A stretch of 64,000 nt of DNA from Phaeodactylum tricornutum CCAP 1055/1 (Eukaryota; Bacillariophyta; Bacillariophyceae; Surirellales; Neidiaceae). The stretch lies in assembly GCF_000150955.2 (NCBI RefSeq), contig NC_011679.1, positions 558,001 through 622,000 on the forward strand. Reading direction: 5' to 3'. A program made the position numbers and the translations under genes. The notes below the pieces were generated by a model. The model saw nothing but the letters and a program-made list of their open reading frames with translations. It made no database searches and was not told where the DNA came from. Every line of letters begins with the position of its first letter. Position 1 is the stretch's first letter. Shown here piece after piece: positions 32,628 to 43,739 of the stretch.

Positions 32628-35600
32628 ATGGGGAAACGCAAGCAAAGATCCAAGCGTTCTTTGGCTAGTCCTCCAAAAGGTCTTGCTATTCGAGGTGGTA
32701 CGAACGGAGCCACGAATCCGTTTGAGATCACATCTCGTCACAAGCGACCGAAACACGAAGTGCACAATCGCAAGATTCCCACAAAGAATGTCGCCAAGCC
32801 GTCCGCCTTGGCCCAGGCGGTCTCTCGTCGCAGGAATGCACTCAGTGAAGCTTTGCAGAAGTCAAAGAAGAACAATACTTTTGCCGATAAGCGCATAGGA
32901 GAGTACGATCGGAGCATGACGTCGGACGAGCAAAATTTGGCTCGATTGGTTCGGGAACGGGCTAGGCGTAGCAAACGCTCTACAAAGTTTAGTTTGAATG
33001 ACGAGGATGAGGACGGCGGCCAAACAACCCTTACACACAAAGGAAAATCCATCAGTGATATGTCTGCTAGAGACCACGTTATTCTGTCGGATGATGACGA
33101 AGACGACATTGGAAACCTAGACGCTGCCGATACGGCACTGCATTTCGGCGGCGGATGCCGGTCGGCCGTCCCAGATGACGGATACTACGGTCCTACCGCT
33201 GGCGCTCAGGGTAAAGATATGTCAAGCATGTATATGACGCGAAAAATGGAATTGGATGATCTCATATTGCGGCGAAAAATTAAGAAAGCCGAAAGGATGA
33301 AATCTCGCGAAGATCAAACCGAAGCCTTTGAGGCCATGGACGAATCGTTCGCCGAGCTGTCGAATATGCTATCTTTCCGTGACAAAGAAAAGGAGATCCG
33401 GGAGCATGTTAAGTCCAAACGTGCTGGCATGCTTGCACCGGAAGACCAAGAAATGGAGGACTGGGATAAGCAAATGAAACAATATCAGTTCAATGAGAGA
33501 AAAGTGAAAGCAACTGATCGCGTAAAAACACCAGAAGAGATTGCCAAGGAAGAGGTAGATCGTTTGCACGAGTTAGAGACCCGTCGCTTAGCTCGCATGA
33601 ATGGTGACTTTGTCGACGATGACCTTTCGGATATTTCCGATGGTGAGCGGAACCTGCAGAAGCGAAAGACAAGAAAGAGTACCCTAGCTAGTACCGCTGA
33701 AGCGTTAGATGATTCCGAAGTGGAGGATGACGCGGAAGAAAAGGTAACAACTCGTTTTACTGCCGACGGCCTTGTGGAAGTCGACAGAAATGGTGTTGTT
33801 GCAAAAAAGGTTAATGCACCAGATAATGACGCTCTGAATGGTGCGTTTGCAAAAGGATCAAGAGTTAGCGCTTGCTACCACGCGAAAGAACAGCTCGACG
33901 ACGATGCGACCTGGTTCAATGGGGTTGTTTCGGGTGTCTACGCACGAGACGACGGCTTGGTAGTATACAACATCGAATACGATGATGGAGATTTCGAAGA
34001 TGGTGTTGAGCATCGACATGTTCGCCCCGCGGATGAAACGAAAAGTGTTAGGAAGGTGGAGGAAATAGAAGCAAACAAGCAGGAACAGGAGCTTGAGCTG
34101 AAAAGAAAACGCCTACGAGCGAAAGAGAAAGCAAGGTATGTAAAACAATCTGTAGTATGGGGTGATCGCACGGATTTCGCGCTTGCATCTTTGTTGCACC
34201 TGTATGGGGCTTGGTAGAGCGTTCTGCTCTCAATTGCTTCTCGAGTCGCGCTTCCCCTATATTGAGAACCGTCCACAATAGTTCTTGCAAGACAAAGTCA
34301 CGCCTTGTGAGTCTCCATGGAATTTACATTTCTAACTTTTAATGGTGCATTCTTCCAGGGCGGAACTTCCTTTTGTGTTTGAAGTTCCAACAACGTTGGA
34401 GGCACTGCATGATATGATTGGTACATACGCCTCTACCGGCGCGGATGCTTCTCTAATCATAAAACGAATTCACGCATCCAATTCAGTCAGGTTGGACAGA
34501 AGAAATGCTGAAAAGATGCAGAACTTTTACGATGTGGCGATTCGACGGTTTGTTGCAGTTGGTGATGCGATTTATAGATCAGGTGATGGCGATTCAGAGT
34601 TAGGTCGATTCAAACAGCTCGATGAGTTGGCCAGGATCATGTACACAATGGCGCAAGACTCGGCTGAAAGTGCAACTGCCGTATGGGGGCGCCGTTTAGG
34701 TGTTTTCCAAAATGCACACGCCAAGAGACTGCGCGACGCTGAGTTAGATCGTGATGAAGACGATGAGGATCAGTCTGCGTGGCCGTCGATTGGAGTTTTC
34801 TTAGCCCTCCGTGCGATCGGTCATATCTTTCCAGTGACCGATCAGCGTCACCAGATTATCACTCCCACGCTGCTAATGCTTGGTCAAATAGTTTCTCAAA
34901 CACCTGTTCTTTCCATATATGATCTTGTTGTCGGAACAATGTGCTCAGCACTACTAATTGAGTACACAAAAGCTGCCAAACGTATTTCACCGGAAGCGAT
35001 TGCTTTCATCGCCGGTGTTTTGCGAATGTTCGCATCGGATTCCTTGAAGCGACAAGGGCCATATTCTCTTCCAAGTTTGGAGAAAGCGGTGACGGGAGAG
35101 CAATTTGATTCATTTCGAGCCCTTGCTAGTAGCTATCAAGAGGTGTACCCACCAAATCTGAGTTTTGAAAGGATTGGCATGTTTAGTGCGGAAACACCCG
35201 CTGCGCTGCTCTATGCTGCGCTACATTTGGTTGAGGTCACCGTGCTTTGCCTTTCGGGCTCAGGCATCGACGCTGAACGAGAACTTTTTCACACTTTGGC
35301 GGAGTGTGTATTGAACATTAAACCATACAGTAAGAAGCACACACTCTGCAAGTGTTTGCAAGAAAAGGCTGCTTCAGCTGCTGAGTGCCTTGAGAAAGCG
35401 TGTAAGCTTGAAAATGCCCGTCCTCCACTGAGGCGCAGATCGCTACCGACAATTCGTGACACTATGATTAAGTCACTTGCTCCACGTATCGAGAATGCTG
35501 AAAAATACTCCATGTCGAAAGACAAAGGCAAGAATGCCCCACAAGCCGCTTTGGATCGCACTCGCCGAGAACTTCGCCGTGAGCACAAGGCTGTTTCTCG

Positions 35601-35844
35601 CGAGCTGCGGCTGGATTCTTCTTTCGTGGAGAGGGCTCGGCGCGAGGAACAGACCAAGAAGGATTCCGCTGCTCAAGCCAAACGTCAGAAGGCTTACGGA
35701 TGGCTTGAGAATGAGCAGGCTACCATGAACCAAGAAGTGCGGATGGGAGGCGGCTTGTTGAAGGGTGGTGGTATGGGAGCTGCAAAAGCGAAGGCGGCTA
35801 CTGGGAAACTAGGCATGAAAAAGGGCGGCAAACTAAAGCGGTAG
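32628..35844 (+). CDS. NOP14: NOP14, small-subunit processome protein, with Tudor-like insert
   Basis: Exon 1 is 32628-34135, intron 34136-34358 (GTATGT...CCAG, 223 bp), exon 2 is 34359-35844; the join reads KAR-AELPFVFEVP and restores 997 residues. NOP14 is a nucleolar factor needed for 18S rRNA processing. The N-terminus NPFEI and FADKRIGEYD, the acidic stretches in the middle, LPFVFEVP and the C-terminal basic RRELRREHKAVSRELRLD region are family marks. Yeast and human proteins are about 810-860 residues; the surplus includes residues about 404-466 (33838-34030), a Tudor-like barrel with VSACYH, W-FNGVVSGVY, YNIEYDDGDFEDGVE and HVRP. Without the splice, exon 1 ends in a stop 27 codons into the intron and exon 2 would need an ATG inside the intron at 34342. 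Confidence 0.9.
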
Positions 35845-35912
35845 TTTCCATAATGTATCATATTATTGAAACACATGAATACACGAGTCCCGTCCCTATA
35901 CGACCAGTAAAG

Positions 35913-37450
35913 CTATGCCTCACCATCAATAGTCATCAGCCCCATGCGCTCATTATTTCGATCCAAAAACAAACTCTCAGTTTTCCTGTAGTCCTCAACG
36001 AGTGATTGTATCTCTTGTTCAGTATTGATTCGCTCCCGTTCAATGGCGGCTTCAAGCTCACGCACTTCCGCCTCGCCTGCTTGAACTCGTAGCATCCCTT
36101 CGCGGCGATCCTTTTCGACTGCCAAAAGCTGTGATTTTGCCAAATCCAGACTTTCCTGAGTCGCTGCTATTTGCATCTTATGCGCTTTGACCTGATGCGA
36201 AATGCGCTCTTCGGTACGATGCAAGTAACGTTCCGCCTCTTCGGACTCTTCAAAAAAATCGTTTTTCTTCTTCATGAAGGAGTCCATTTCTTTTAGTGTG
36301 CTTTCTTTCTGTAGAATCAGATCGGCTAGTTTCGTTGCTTCTTCTCTTAAATCATCAAGTATAACAAGCGTTGATTCAAGATCTTTCGAAGCTTGCTTCA
36401 CCTTTACGGTTTTCAATTTGGCGCTTTGGACGTCATTTTCAAGCTTGTTGCAATCATCCTTTGCTTTTGTAAGAAGGGCGCTTCTATGCTCCAACTCCGC
36501 ACGGCGACGATCTGGACTTGAAACCACTTGAGCTCGCAAGCGCTCTTCTTCGGCTTCGGCCTCTTGGAAGGCCCACACAGCTGTAGCGAGTTCGTCCTTG
36601 AGATCGTTAGCTCTCATTTTCAACGCAGCAGCTTCTTCACGGGCTGCTGCTTGAAGCTTGTTGTTACGAGCAATTTCCAATTCTAACCCTTGGCATTCTT
36701 GGACTACCTCGTCCATTGCGTCCAGTTTGTCTTTCGAGTCGAGCTCGGTTTGTTCAAGCTGTGCCTTTAGTTCGTCATGCTCCACCTGGACTTCATCAAA
36801 CGCTTCCAGTAGCTCCGTTCTCTGACATTATGAGCAGCGTGAGATACTGAATGATGGACTCAAACGGTGCTGCGGCTATTACTTACAGGTTCGTTCAGCT
36901 CTTGATATAGTTTCAGTCGCTCTTGTAAGAAACGAAGAAAATTAATGATAGCCGCAAGCTGCACTTTCAAACGCTTGTGGGTTGGGTTGTACAAATCGCG
37001 CCATGAGAAGTTGGGAACTCCGCAGTCAATCATCAATGTTTGTAGCGTTAAGAAGAACTTCAGATCGGTGAAGTCAGCGTGCAACTGATCGCCATACTCC
37101 ATCGTGTTCGCTTTGGCCTTCATCGCCTCGGTTGCCTGAAAGTCCTCGTCCGATTTCCCCGTACAGGTCGTCATCTAGACCAAGAAAGAGAATTTCTGAG
37201 ATGAAGGCCGCATCATGAAAGGGACACGTGGTGACATCAAACGGAACAAGTATCTCTCCACGAACAAAAAAGACGGGCTACCTACCAACTGGACAAATAT
37301 GTTGCGAATCTTATCCTTGTGTTTCTGAGGTTCCAAAAGCTCATCTTTGGTCAAACTAATGCCCAGCTCTTCCATGCATTGCACAATTTCTGTAGGCTTG
37401 AGCTGAGGATAGCTGTATCCCACGCTTTGTTGTATCTCTGTGTTGTCCAT
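35913..37450 (-). CDS. NUF2: NUF2 kinetochore protein (three exons)
   Basis: Exon 1 is 37450-37286, intron 37285-37175 (GTAGGT...CTAG), exon 2 is 37174-36887, intron 36886-36822 (GTAAGT...TCAG), exon 3 is 36821-35913. All junctions are phase 0 and the product is 453 residues, the usual NUF2 length. NUF2 pairs with NDC80 in the outer kinetochore. Exon 1 encodes the start of the calponin-homology head (YSYPQLKPTEIVQCMEELG, then L-x(2)-P-x(6)-IRNIFVQL); exon 2 its rest (LMIDCGVPNFSWRDL, AIINFLRFLQERL); exon 3 is a continuous coiled coil containing the conserved VVSSPDR block. The gene is divergent from REX4. Each exon alone looks like an unrelated small ORF, so this gene is easily missed. Confidence 0.88.
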
Positions 37451-37832
37451 GGTTTCTTCTTCGTTTTATGTCGGACGAAAACTGCAGCAGCACTGGGATG
37501 AATTTTGTCACGTTCGAACGAGTTGGACTGCATCGACTTTGGCGCAGAGGATAGCATGTCGATGTTTATTCATTAAACAAAAACATCCAACGATTGTCGC
37601 ATGCAAATTTGAACTTCGATTTATGTACAGGATGTCGTCCGTATTCACAGTGAAAGCATCAATGTGAGAGTAAAACAGCGAGCCACCTGATTGTAGACGG
37701 ACGGATGCACGTACGTACGCGGTATGGATAGGGAGTGAGCACACCACCACCAAAAAAAGTTTCTTGTTCCGTCGAAACGAGGCTCTATTCGCAATGGTCG
37801 TCCGATGAACACATTGATCTTTGGACAGAATC
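37451..37832. other. Divergent promoter, NUF2 / REX4
   Basis: 382 bp between divergent starts. No TRACTGTRA copy and no repeat seen. CACGTACGTACGCGG near 37709 is the only short palindromic word of note. Confidence 0.4.
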
Positions 37833-38888
37833 ATGACAATGTTTTTCACCAAGAAGCAAAAGAATGAAATGAAGGCGAGGAAACTCAAAAAGAAGCTGGC
37901 CGAGCAAGGCGAGAATGGGTCCGGTGGGATCTCGTTGGACGAAAAAAGCGTGTCGACGCTAGCAGACAAGCGATCTCAACATTCATCGTCCAAGAAACGG
38001 CCTCGACCAGCAGAACCAGTGGTGATTCCTCCCGTGATTATCCCCCAAGCTCCTGCTTCAAACAAAATTATAATACCCGACGATTTGAGTCCCAAAGACT
38101 CCAAGAAGTTTCGCAAAAATGAGCGACGTCGAGCAAGGGCCGAAGGAGTTGATGAAAACGCCCTGGTCTTTATGACTCCTCGAGAGGCAGCCACTGAAGA
38201 TAAGAGGCCGTCGAAGAAGTCGAAGAAATCATTCCCGCGTATTAACAAGATACTAAAAGACGAACAGGAATCAAAGGAAACACATCGAAAGGAACAGGAA
38301 CGGAAAGATGCCGAGGAAAATTTAGCGGAAAACTACAAATCACGCTATTTGGCTGTGGATTGTGAGATGGTCGGTATCGGGAGTGAAGGCCAACAATCTG
38401 CTTTGGCCCGAGTTTCAATAACAAATTGGAACAAAGATGTGGTCTTGGACACTTTCGTGAAAGTTCCTGGTAAAGTGACCGACTTTCGTACCTGGGTTTC
38501 GGGTGTTCAGCCAAAACACCTCAAGTCGGATCAAGCCATGGATGTGGATGCTTGTCGCAAGACTGTGGCTAGGCTACTGAAGGGAAAGATTCTAGTCGGA
38601 CATTCTTTGAAGAATGATTTGCATGCCCTCATGTTGAATCATCCGAAACAAGACATTCGGGACACGGCCACGTACCGGCCTTTCCAGAGATTGGGAGGCA
38701 AGAAATGGAGACCAAGGAAGCTCCGCGATCTTGTCAAACAACACGTGGGCCTTACAATTCAAGAGGAGGGCCAATCGCACGATTCTGTTGATGATGCGAA
38801 TGCTACTATGGATCTGTTCAAAGTAGCTCGCGAAGTGTGGGAGCGAGAGCTTGAACAAAAGAAGAAGAAGCTGCCCGTGAATAAGTAA
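37833..38888 (+). CDS. REX4: REX4-type 3'-5' exonuclease
   Basis: A 351-residue protein from the ATG at 37833 (a second ATG follows two codons later; the frame extends to 37821 by TTG). The first 170 residues are basic and low complexity, typical of nucleolar targeting. The DEDDh exonuclease domain follows: YLAVDCEMVGIG (Asp, Glu), SITNWNKDVVLDTFV, ILVGHSLKNDLHALML (Asp) and SHDSVDDANATMDLF (His, Asp). RKLRDLV precedes the last motif as in REX4/ISG20-like proteins. Yeast REX4 acts in rRNA processing (ITS1 region). All five catalytic positions are visible. Confidence 0.88.
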   Translation: MTMFFTKKQKNEMKARKLKKKLAEQGENGSGGISLDEKSVSTLADKRSQHSSSKKRPRPAEPVVIPPVIIPQAPASNKIIIPDDLSPKDSKKFRKNERRRARAEGVDENALVFMTPREAATEDKRPSKKSKKSFPRINKILKDEQESKETHRKEQERKDAEENLAENYKSRYLAVDCEMVGIGSEGQQSALARVSITNWNKDVVLDTFVKVPGKVTDFRTWVSGVQPKHLKSDQAMDVDACRKTVARLLKGKILVGHSLKNDLHALMLNHPKQDIRDTATYRPFQRLGGKKWRPRKLRDLVKQHVGLTIQEEGQSHDSVDDANATMDLFKVAREVWERELEQKKKKLPVNK

Positions 38889-39074
38889 TCTCTGAATTTG
38901 CTGTCATAGTTAATTGGTTTCGATTTCACCTTTTACCACTCTTTTCATCGCCATATCATGATTTCAAGCTATGCACTCATAGCAGGTGTAGCAAATTTTG
39001 ATTCTTAACTAGCAGTCCAAACAGTGAATACGGATATCCCAAATTTCTCCTGTATCGGATCGTGATGATTGTTG

Positions 39075-40385
39075 ATGACGCGGCAAAAGTCATATCGTGA
39101 CCTTCACCAAGCACACCACCGACACACAAAATTTTCGACGGAACCTACCATGAAATGGAAAGTATTGGAATGGTCTATAGCTCTATCTCTCGTTTCACTT
39201 TTGCGCCACGGTTGTGCGTATGAAATGAATAGGGTTGTTCGCGTTGCCGAAGATACGTGGCGAGAGGCCGCCAAATCGCACGAACGGAAAATTCGTAACC
39301 TGTTGCTACCAGGTCTATTGCCTCAAGATTTATCTTCGCGACAATCGCAGCGACTACACGCAAATCTAGGCGAACAAGGCTGGACTGCATTGGATACCAA
39401 GCATCCAATTTATAACTTTCTCATAGAGTACTACGGTTTAAAAGGCGCTAAAGGACCGAAAAGACTTGCTCGTTGGTCCCCTGCACTATCATTGTTGTTA
39501 CAAAGAGATGCGCCAGTACCATGCGATGCAGGAATCTTACTGGAAGGCGCACGCGAGGATGACTTTGCATCAGTGCTTCACGTGAGGGGCGCGAGCATCG
39601 AATCCGAGGGCATTTTGTACAGTCCAGGTCTCTTCTTTGGGAAAGGAGATTCGACGCGTCGAGACGAAGCTGCCAGAGCTGCCACCCCTTTTATATGGTA
39701 CCGAGATATCCTTCAACAAACCCTTTCCGCAGAGCCCATAGTTCACTGTCATGGGCTGCACGAATTCGCTATGCAATATCAACCAAAAGGTGCCCCTCCC
39801 CCTCCGAGTGGGAAGTACCAAAGTCACTTGTCATTACGTTTGGAGCAAAGCGTCATAAACGAGGCCGTAGAACGGAAAGGTATCAGTTGTACGCATGTTG
39901 ATGCTTTGAGATTCTTCGCTCCCGCAGCTGGACCCTTGAACCATCACGGTTCGAAGCTGATACGTACCGACCAGCTCCGCTTGGAACAACCAGCGTGCGT
40001 TCATGCTCAAATGGACCTGCTCAAGATTGCTCTCCGGCTGCAGCCATTTTGTGGAGCGGAATTGGTCGAGCGCATTTTAGATGTTGCTCTTCGAGCTAGA
40101 AGGTTGGATGTCGCGGCAAGTCCATACGATGCGTCTGCATATGGCGTAGATGTTGTACCTGTGGAAACGCCGGAAGGGAGAGCCATGTATCGCAAAGAAC
40201 AGATTGCTCAGATGAAGGCGGCCGAACCCATTCGGCGGCAACTTTTAAAAGCATACGACGAGTTTTTGCTACTGGCTTTTGATGAGGCCGCTCTGCAGAC
40301 TGCCACCGAACATCCCAAAGCTGAGCGGTTTGCACAAGCCGAGCCAGGTGGTCTGCCATGGCGCAAAAACTTGGTAAATTCATAG
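39075..40385 (+). CDS. 3-methyladenine DNA glycosylase-like protein of bacterial type
   Basis: A protein of 436 residues from 39075, or 411 from the ATG at 39150. The second start gives MKWKVLEWSIALSLVSLLRHG, which looks like a signal peptide or membrane anchor; the first adds a basic presequence-like stretch. The core has KHPIYNFLIEYYGLKGAKGPKRLARW followed by SP, and later LRFFAPAAGPLN and LEQPACVHAQMDLLKIALRLQPF. I associate the KHP-x-x-NFL-x-EYY...RWSPA pattern with a bacterial family annotated as 3-methyladenine DNA glycosylase, but from memory only, and that label in databases is itself poorly founded. CHGLHEFAMQY and ASPYDASAYGV are further conserved-looking segments. Function should be treated as open. 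A bacterial origin is inference. Confidence 0.5.
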   Translation: MTRQKSYRDLHQAHHRHTKFSTEPTMKWKVLEWSIALSLVSLLRHGCAYEMNRVVRVAEDTWREAAKSHERKIRNLLLPGLLPQDLSSRQSQRLHANLGEQGWTALDTKHPIYNFLIEYYGLKGAKGPKRLARWSPALSLLLQRDAPVPCDAGILLEGAREDDFASVLHVRGASIESEGILYSPGLFFGKGDSTRRDEAARAATPFIWYRDILQQTLSAEPIVHCHGLHEFAMQYQPKGAPPPPSGKYQSHLSLRLEQSVINEAVERKGISCTHVDALRFFAPAAGPLNHHGSKLIRTDQLRLEQPACVHAQMDLLKIALRLQPFCGAELVERILDVALRARRLDVAASPYDASAYGVDVVPVETPEGRAMYRKEQIAQMKAAEPIRRQLLKAYDEFLLLAFDEAALQTATEHPKAERFAQAEPGGLPWRKNLVNS

Positions 40386-40505
40386 TTTCAGTTGTGTAAA
40401 ATCAAGGTTTGCTTTACATTCTACGTCAACACCTAGCTAGATGTTGGTTGGTAGAAACGTATACAAGAGAACAACGAGAGTGAAGAAGTGACTTTCAGTC
40501 CTAAA

Positions 40506-41253
40506 TTAAACTTCTTCCTCCTTTTCCTTCGTCTCCATAGTCTCGACAAGAAACTCTTTGTTTGTGTAAATGCACATATCTGCGGCAATGTTCATTGCCT
40601 TCCGAGCCACGGCTTCCGCGTCAAGATCAGACGAATCCATCAAGGCACGAGCAGCAGCTTGAAAAGGAAGCAGAGAAATGGTCAGGCAAGCGAATTCAAC
40701 ACGGAAAGAAAGGGAAAAGCTGCCGCAACTCACCAATGGCAAAGGGACTTCCACTTCCGACTCCCAAAATACCGTCGTGGCTTTCAATAACGTCACCATT
40801 GCCAGTCAGTTCCAGGCTCACGGTTGCGTCGGCCACGATCAACGACGCTTCGAGCCGTCGGAGGTACTTGTCCGTCCGCCACCCCTTGGCCAATTCAACA
40901 CATGACCGCGCGAGCTGTCCCGGATATTCATCAAGCTTCATTTCCAGCCGCTCCAAAAGCGTAAAGGCATCCGCTGTCGAACCCGCAAATCCGACAATGG
41001 TACCCTGGTGTTCTTTATCGTCGCCCTTGTGCGGGATTCTCCGAATTTTGACGGCGTTGGGTTTCACCTGAATCGATCCTTGGCTGACCATACCGTCACC
41101 CATCATGCATACGTGCCCATCCTTACGGACACAGACGATCGTAGTGGCTTTCAGCGTCGTGGCGTGAAAGGAACGACAGGATGTGGTGGGCAAGCGCCGG
41201 GACGCGGCTTGCCGGACGCTCGTTTGCAGGATCTTTTGGAACGCGGTATTCAT
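40506..41253 (-). CDS. HSLV: HslV (ClpQ) protease subunit, mitochondrial
   Basis: Exon 1 is 41253-40734, intron 40733-40658 (GTGAGT...CAAG, 76 bp), exon 2 is 40657-40506; the join reads [18 protein letters not shown] and gives 223 residues. HslV is the peptidase ring of the bacterial two-component protease HslUV. A presequence of about 36 residues ([20 protein letters not shown]) fits mitochondria; processing would expose the catalytic Thr of [59 protein letters not shown] and CIYTN all match the bacterial enzyme. The partner ATPase HslU is not in this window. Without splicing the frame would end at residue 185, before the last helix. Confidence 0.93.
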
Positions 41254-42016
41254 GATTATCTGTGCTCAAGATTTTGTCGTGTAGTTATAAAACAAACAGT
41301 GTGCCTTTCTCAAGTTTAGAAAGAGCCGTTGTTTGCGATTGCTCACGCTTGCTTTTCTATGCTATTAACGATGCGCCGTATCGTCATGGTGGAGGAGGAT
41401 CCCGACCAACAACCACTTTTCTTCGCTGGGTTTTTGGCCGAGACGCCGAATGCCGAACAACGACGCCGAATCAGCACGGGCCTCGGTTCGTCGGAGTACG
41501 TCCAGACCGTGGCCCTTTGATCCCACAGGCAGTACAAGCGCCATAGTTTGCATATACTGACAGAATAAACTGTGTCTTCCATGGAATCACACGAGATTTC
41601 ATGACCGAAGAAGAACGGACCGACCAGTCGTTGATGTGAAACACTCTCCGAAGGGTGCGGACGCAGGTATGAAGATTGCTCTCTCGCTCGGATCGTGGTC
41701 AGACGCGCGTGCAACGGGAGTTTTACGTTACATTTACAGTAGCGGCTTCCGAACACGACTGATCCCCAAACCCAAACCGATTGGTGGGGTCTGCGATGTA
41801 ACACGTTTCGAAGCCGAGGGTACGAGCAATCGGAGACCGAATCCAATAGTGCTCTAGAGAGAGTAGTAGTCGGTAACAATTACAACAAGGTTGCATCTCA
41901 AACATCAAAAATATTCGAGCACCTGTCCTCTGATCGTTCCACATTGCAGTTTCGCTTTCAACTTGCTCATAAAACTTCGCCTACCTTTTCGCTAGTCATC
42001 TTCCAACAGCGATACC
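41254..42016. other. Divergent region, HslV / VWA1
   Basis: 763 bp between divergent starts. A 178-codon minus frame (41343-41879) and a short plus frame with ATG at 41371 cross it, but neither has family features and both look like chance. No TRACTGTRA copy seen. CACACTCTC-type simple words only. Confidence 0.4.
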
Positions 42017-43302
42017 ATGGATACAGATATACCCATGGCGTACGGAACAGCAATTCCCATGGCCGTCCCCAAGGTATCAGCTCCTCCCGCACATACTTAC
42101 GACTTAAGAACGGCGACATCCATAAACGGAGGCCGCAGTTCTCGTGTTCTGTTGCCGAACCAAAACGAAAAACCGAGATTGACCAACGAGATGAGAAAGG
42201 CTTTGAAAGACCAGGGGTACACTGAAGGTCTCGCCGAAGCGCTCATTAAAAACAAAATTGCGTTTCCTCTCTCTATCTGGGTAGTGGACAACTCTGGCTC
42301 GATGGCAAACCGGGATGGACATCGAATCGTAGAAACTGCTGCTAAGAGCAACATCAAGCTAGTATCCTGTACACGTTGGGCCGAGATGCAGCAGACTGTC
42401 GAATACCACATACAAATGGCGGCTTTGCTCCGGAATCCTACCGTCTTTCGACTATTGAACGATCCCGGCAAAGTGGCCGGCCCACAACAATTTTCGGTAG
42501 CCGAACGCAACGAGCGCTACCTTTCCGAAGACGTTGCGATCGCCCAACAAGTCATGTTGAACGCGGCACCCAGCGGTGTCACGCCTTTGACGGAACACAT
42601 ACACGAAATACGTGAAAATGTTCGTGCTTTGGAACCATCACTAAGGTCTGATGGTACCAAGGTTGTCTTGGTCCTGGCAACCGACGGCTTACCTTCAAAT
42701 TACAGAGGTATTTCGGATGCGGTATCGAAGCGAGAGTTCGAAGAAGCTCTGCGGTCGCTAGAAGGCATGCCAGTGTGGATCGTTATTCGACTTTGTACCG
42801 ATGAAGAGGAAGTCGTCAAGTATTGGTCGGATTTGGATGCTGAGCTAGAGTTAAGGTGAGTTTAAAAGCATCCTCTAGATACGTTGTCGATGTTGTAAGC
42901 AAGCGTCTCTAACTTGTGAATACGTTTCGTTGTAATAGCCTGGAAGTCATTGACGATTTTGTTGGGGAAGCGGAAGAAGTCAACAGTCACAACAAATGGC
43001 TGAACTACGGTTTACCTCTTCAACGGATGCGCGAAATGGGATTTCATAGTAAATTGTTTGACCTGCTAGATGAGCAACAGTTGTCCAAAGGCGAGCTGCG
43101 CGACTTTTGCCGCATTCTTTTTGGAGACAATCTGATGGACGGCGTTCCAGACCCGGAAGCCGACTGGAAAGGATTCTATCGCGATATTCAGCGTTTAGTA
43201 GAAGGAGAAAATAAGACATGGAATCCGGTCAAGCGTCGCTTGGAACCGTGGATTGACATGAAGAGACTGAAAAAGGATTACGGCGGCGGATGGCTATGGT
43301 AG
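42017..43302 (+). CDS. VWA-domain protein 1 (two exons)
   Basis: Exon 1 is 42017-42855, intron 42856-42938 (GTGAGT...ATAG, 83 bp), exon 2 is 42939-43302; the join reads DAELEL-SLEVIDDF and gives 400 residues. A von Willebrand factor A domain starts near residue 93 with PLSIWVVDNSGSM, carrying the MIDAS motif DxSxS in the form DNSGS. KVVLVLATDGLPS is the third strand and its Asp; PVWIVIRLCTDEEEVV follows. The C-terminal third (NKWLNYGLPLQRMREMG, FDLLDEQQLSKGELRDF, W-KGFYRDI, WIDMKRL) is shared with the next gene and not known to me. No signal peptide, so cytosolic or nuclear. Ligand unknown; I recognise no named orthologue. Confidence 0.8.
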
Positions 43303-43739
43303 CTCGAGTCTACTGTTTCAATTTGAGCAGCATCGCTCCAATTTTATCTTCAATTTTACTTATGGTGCCTCCACTAATTTCCAAAAGGTCTTTACTTTAG
43401 CTCTTCACGTAAAAGCTTCAAGTGTGCCTAGCGACGCAGACAATAGCGACTCTTCCTGGTACTGTGGTATAAGTTTCGTGCTCCATACGCATTTGACTGT
43501 TGGAAGCGAGGCATTTCCAATATTTTCAAATTTCAAAACACTAATGCAAACAAGACCGCTGATATGACTCGGAAGCTGCCTACGCAGTATTAATATCGTG
43601 TGTCAAGACTGACGAGGTGACCGTTACATAACTGTGTATTCAACCCAATGAGCCCATCTCTCTACGGCGGAGCAACGTATGACTTCCTGCCAAGAAATGG
43701 TATGCGCCTTGAAAGTCTAAGATTCGTGGTGAAACGCTC
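43303..43739. other. Intergenic region between the VWA paralogues
   Basis: 437 bp, AT-rich. TTGACTGT occurs at about 43494, a partial match to the recurrent element. No gene seen; the VWA2 frame does not extend upstream of 43740 with another ATG that I can support. Confidence 0.4.

Noticed and set aside
41343-41879. 178-codon minus-strand frame between HslV and VWA1
   Set aside because: No motif, no good start context, unrelated to neighbours; probably chance in a GC-rich spacer.
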